From Pleurocapsa minor GSE-CHR-MK 17-07R (GTDB taxonomy: Bacteria > Chloroflexota > Anaerolineae > Aggregatilineales > Phototrophicaceae), in assembly GCA_019359125.1 (NCBI GenBank), contig JAHHHY010000001.1:310001-374000 (forward strand): a stretch of DNA of 64,000 bases, written 5' to 3'. Made by a program: the position numbers and the translations under genes. Numbering within the stretch: position 1 is the first letter of the stretch; each line of letters begins with the position of its first letter. The notes under the pieces were generated by a model. That model ran no database searches. It was not told where the DNA came from and was given only the letters and a program-made list of their open reading frames with translations. Below, one piece after another: positions 63,174 through 64,000 of the stretch.

Positions 63174-64000
63174 GTGGCGAAACAAATACTTGCACTGGTG
63201 TCCGCGCTGGGCTGCGCCGCGTTGTATGCGGTCGCGATTTCTGCCCAGGACATGACGCCCACGGCCGCACCCGAAAAGACGGATACGGTGACGCTGGAGG
63301 TCACGCCGCTGGCTGCTGACCCTGTATCATCGGCAGTGCCCACCTTCGATGCGCTGACGCAGGAAGACCTGTCAGTGCTGACGGGCAACGTGCAGCGCCC
63401 GAATGGCATCGCCTACTTCAATAATTTCCTGTATATCGCCTGCACGGGCGATCAGACCATCTACGAGACGAACAGCGAAACCGGGGCGACGCGCACCTAT
63501 ATCTGGGGTTTGAATAATGCCCACACCCTGTATGTCGAAGGTGAGGCCTCTGCCCCGCTGATTTTCGCGCCGGACTACCTGACCAATGAGCTCAAGCTGA
63601 TTCGTCGCGGCGGCACCGTGCAGACGGTCGCCACCGGCTTTAATGGGCCATGGGGCATCGAGTTTCTGGATGAACAGCAGTTTTTTGTCAGCAACCTGCT
63701 GGGCGATTCGGTCGATGTGGTCACGCGCGAGGGAGACCGCCAGCCGTGGCTGGAAGACCTGTCTGCGCCTGCCGGGCTGGCCTGGGATGGCGCGGACACG
63801 CTCTATATCGCCAATAATGGCAGCACCCGGCGCGCAGTGATGTTTGCCACAATGGCGCCCGATGGCAGCGCCTCTGAGCCGGAGGTTCTGGTGAGCGGCC
63901 TGCAAAACACTACTGGCCTTCAACTGGCTGCCGATGGCAACCTGTATTTCGCATACTCGCTGGGCACCCGTGGCGTGGTGGGTCGTGTCGATCCGGTGGC
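63174..64000 (+). CDS. Secreted NHL/SMP-30-like beta-propeller protein (5' part)
   Basis: The first 275 codons are present and the gene runs past the window. GTG 63174 has AGGGAAA upstream and opens MAKQILALVSALGCAALYA, a signal peptide likely cut near AISA-QD. A short Thr/Pro/Val-rich linker (30-55) is followed by repeated strands such as NGIAYFNNFLYIACTGD, GPWGIEFLDEQQFFVSN and AGLAWDGADTLYIANNG, as in NHL or SMP-30/gluconolactonase propellers. It lies 49 bases after the sensor kinase and could be a sensed or regulated outside protein. Confidence 0.75.
   Translation, partial: MAKQILALVSALGCAALYAVAISAQDMTPTAAPEKTDTVTLEVTPLAADPVSSAVPTFDALTQEDLSVLTGNVQRPNGIAYFNNFLYIACTGDQTIYETNSETGATRTYIWGLNNAHTLYVEGEASAPLIFAPDYLTNELKLIRRGGTVQTVATGFNGPWGIEFLDEQQFFVSNLLGDSVDVVTREGDRQPWLEDLSAPAGLAWDGADTLYIANNGSTRRAVMFATMAPDGSASEPEVLVSGLQNTTGLQLAADGNLYFAYSLGTRGVVGRVDPV

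Noticed and set aside
1-64000. CRISPR array, rRNA, IS element or prophage
   Set aside because: No regularly spaced repeats, rRNA segments, transposases, integrases or phage structural genes were recognised on either strand.

Overview
The window is about 64 kb of GC-rich bacterial chromosome packed with genes on both strands. No stretch longer than about 240 bases lacks a gene. Several features suggest a member of the Chloroflexota, probably an Anaerolineae-like lineage: Ser/Thr kinases with Pro/Thr-rich linkers, a SufBDSU operon carrying a Rieske ferredoxin, a type 2 IPP isomerase, two trans-prenyltransferases and a YvcK protein with an N-terminal membrane hairpin. No outer-membrane or LPS-core genes are seen. 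This taxonomic call is inference from gene content only. There is no rRNA, CRISPR array, prophage, IS element or replication origin.

Layout. 1-4161: Fe-S assembly operon (3' end of sufB, sufD, sufS, sufU, Rieske ferredoxin), followed by a glycerophosphodiesterase and a methyltransferase. 5653-6411: tRNA-His(GTG) with a strong terminator, then an isolated, visibly AT-richer gene with a HEPN-type R-N-x3-H motif, then a perfect 28-bp palindrome. 6450-16229: an SRPBCC protein with a long proline-rich tail, three small membrane or YtxH-like proteins, the NAD(P)HX repair enzyme, a polyprenyl synthase, an orphan histidine kinase, a Cys-rich protein and an exonuclease-DinG helicase. 16382-20917: a His-rich polytopic membrane protein, thymidine kinase, ribosomal proteins L31 (with an unusual extra helix-hairpin-helix domain), L27 and L21, queA and a DUF2905 protein. 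21021-31489: a Ser/Thr kinase, tpiA, a membrane protein, a WecA/MraY-type transferase, upp, ruvB, pgk, gap and yvcK, so several central-carbon genes lie together. 31543-36153: a tightly packed minus-strand operon of MoxR ATPase, DUF58, membrane spermidine-synthase-like protein and Lit/DUF1461 family protein. 36393-38042: pyrG with a candidate attenuator in its leader.

38110-44357/44400: a compact minus-strand phospho-signalling block (Ser/Thr kinase with beta-propeller, PP2C phosphatase, DnaJ-vWA fusion, zinc-ribbon FHA protein, small protein, OmpR-type regulator) that looks like one functional unit. 44530-50423: hemW, a second polyprenyl synthase, fni, acpP, a membrane protein, a ChlI-like AAA ATPase and a 4-fold beta-flower-like protein. 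50492-54649: an overlapping glycan operon (UDP-glucuronate decarboxylase-like, O-antigen ligase-like, GtrA, glycosyltransferase). 54731-60048: a macro-domain protein, a 1043-residue fusion of a glycosidase-like domain with an O-antigen ligase-like membrane domain, and a propeller lipoprotein. 60182-64000: a two-component system and the start of a secreted beta-propeller protein.

The items most worth a second look are the kinase/phosphatase/DnaJ-vWA/FHA block, the L31-alphaCTD-like fusion, the glycosidase-ligase fusion with an apparently lost catalytic residue, the HEPN gene beside tRNA-His, and the pyrG leader hairpin. All functional statements come from reading motifs; no database search was run.
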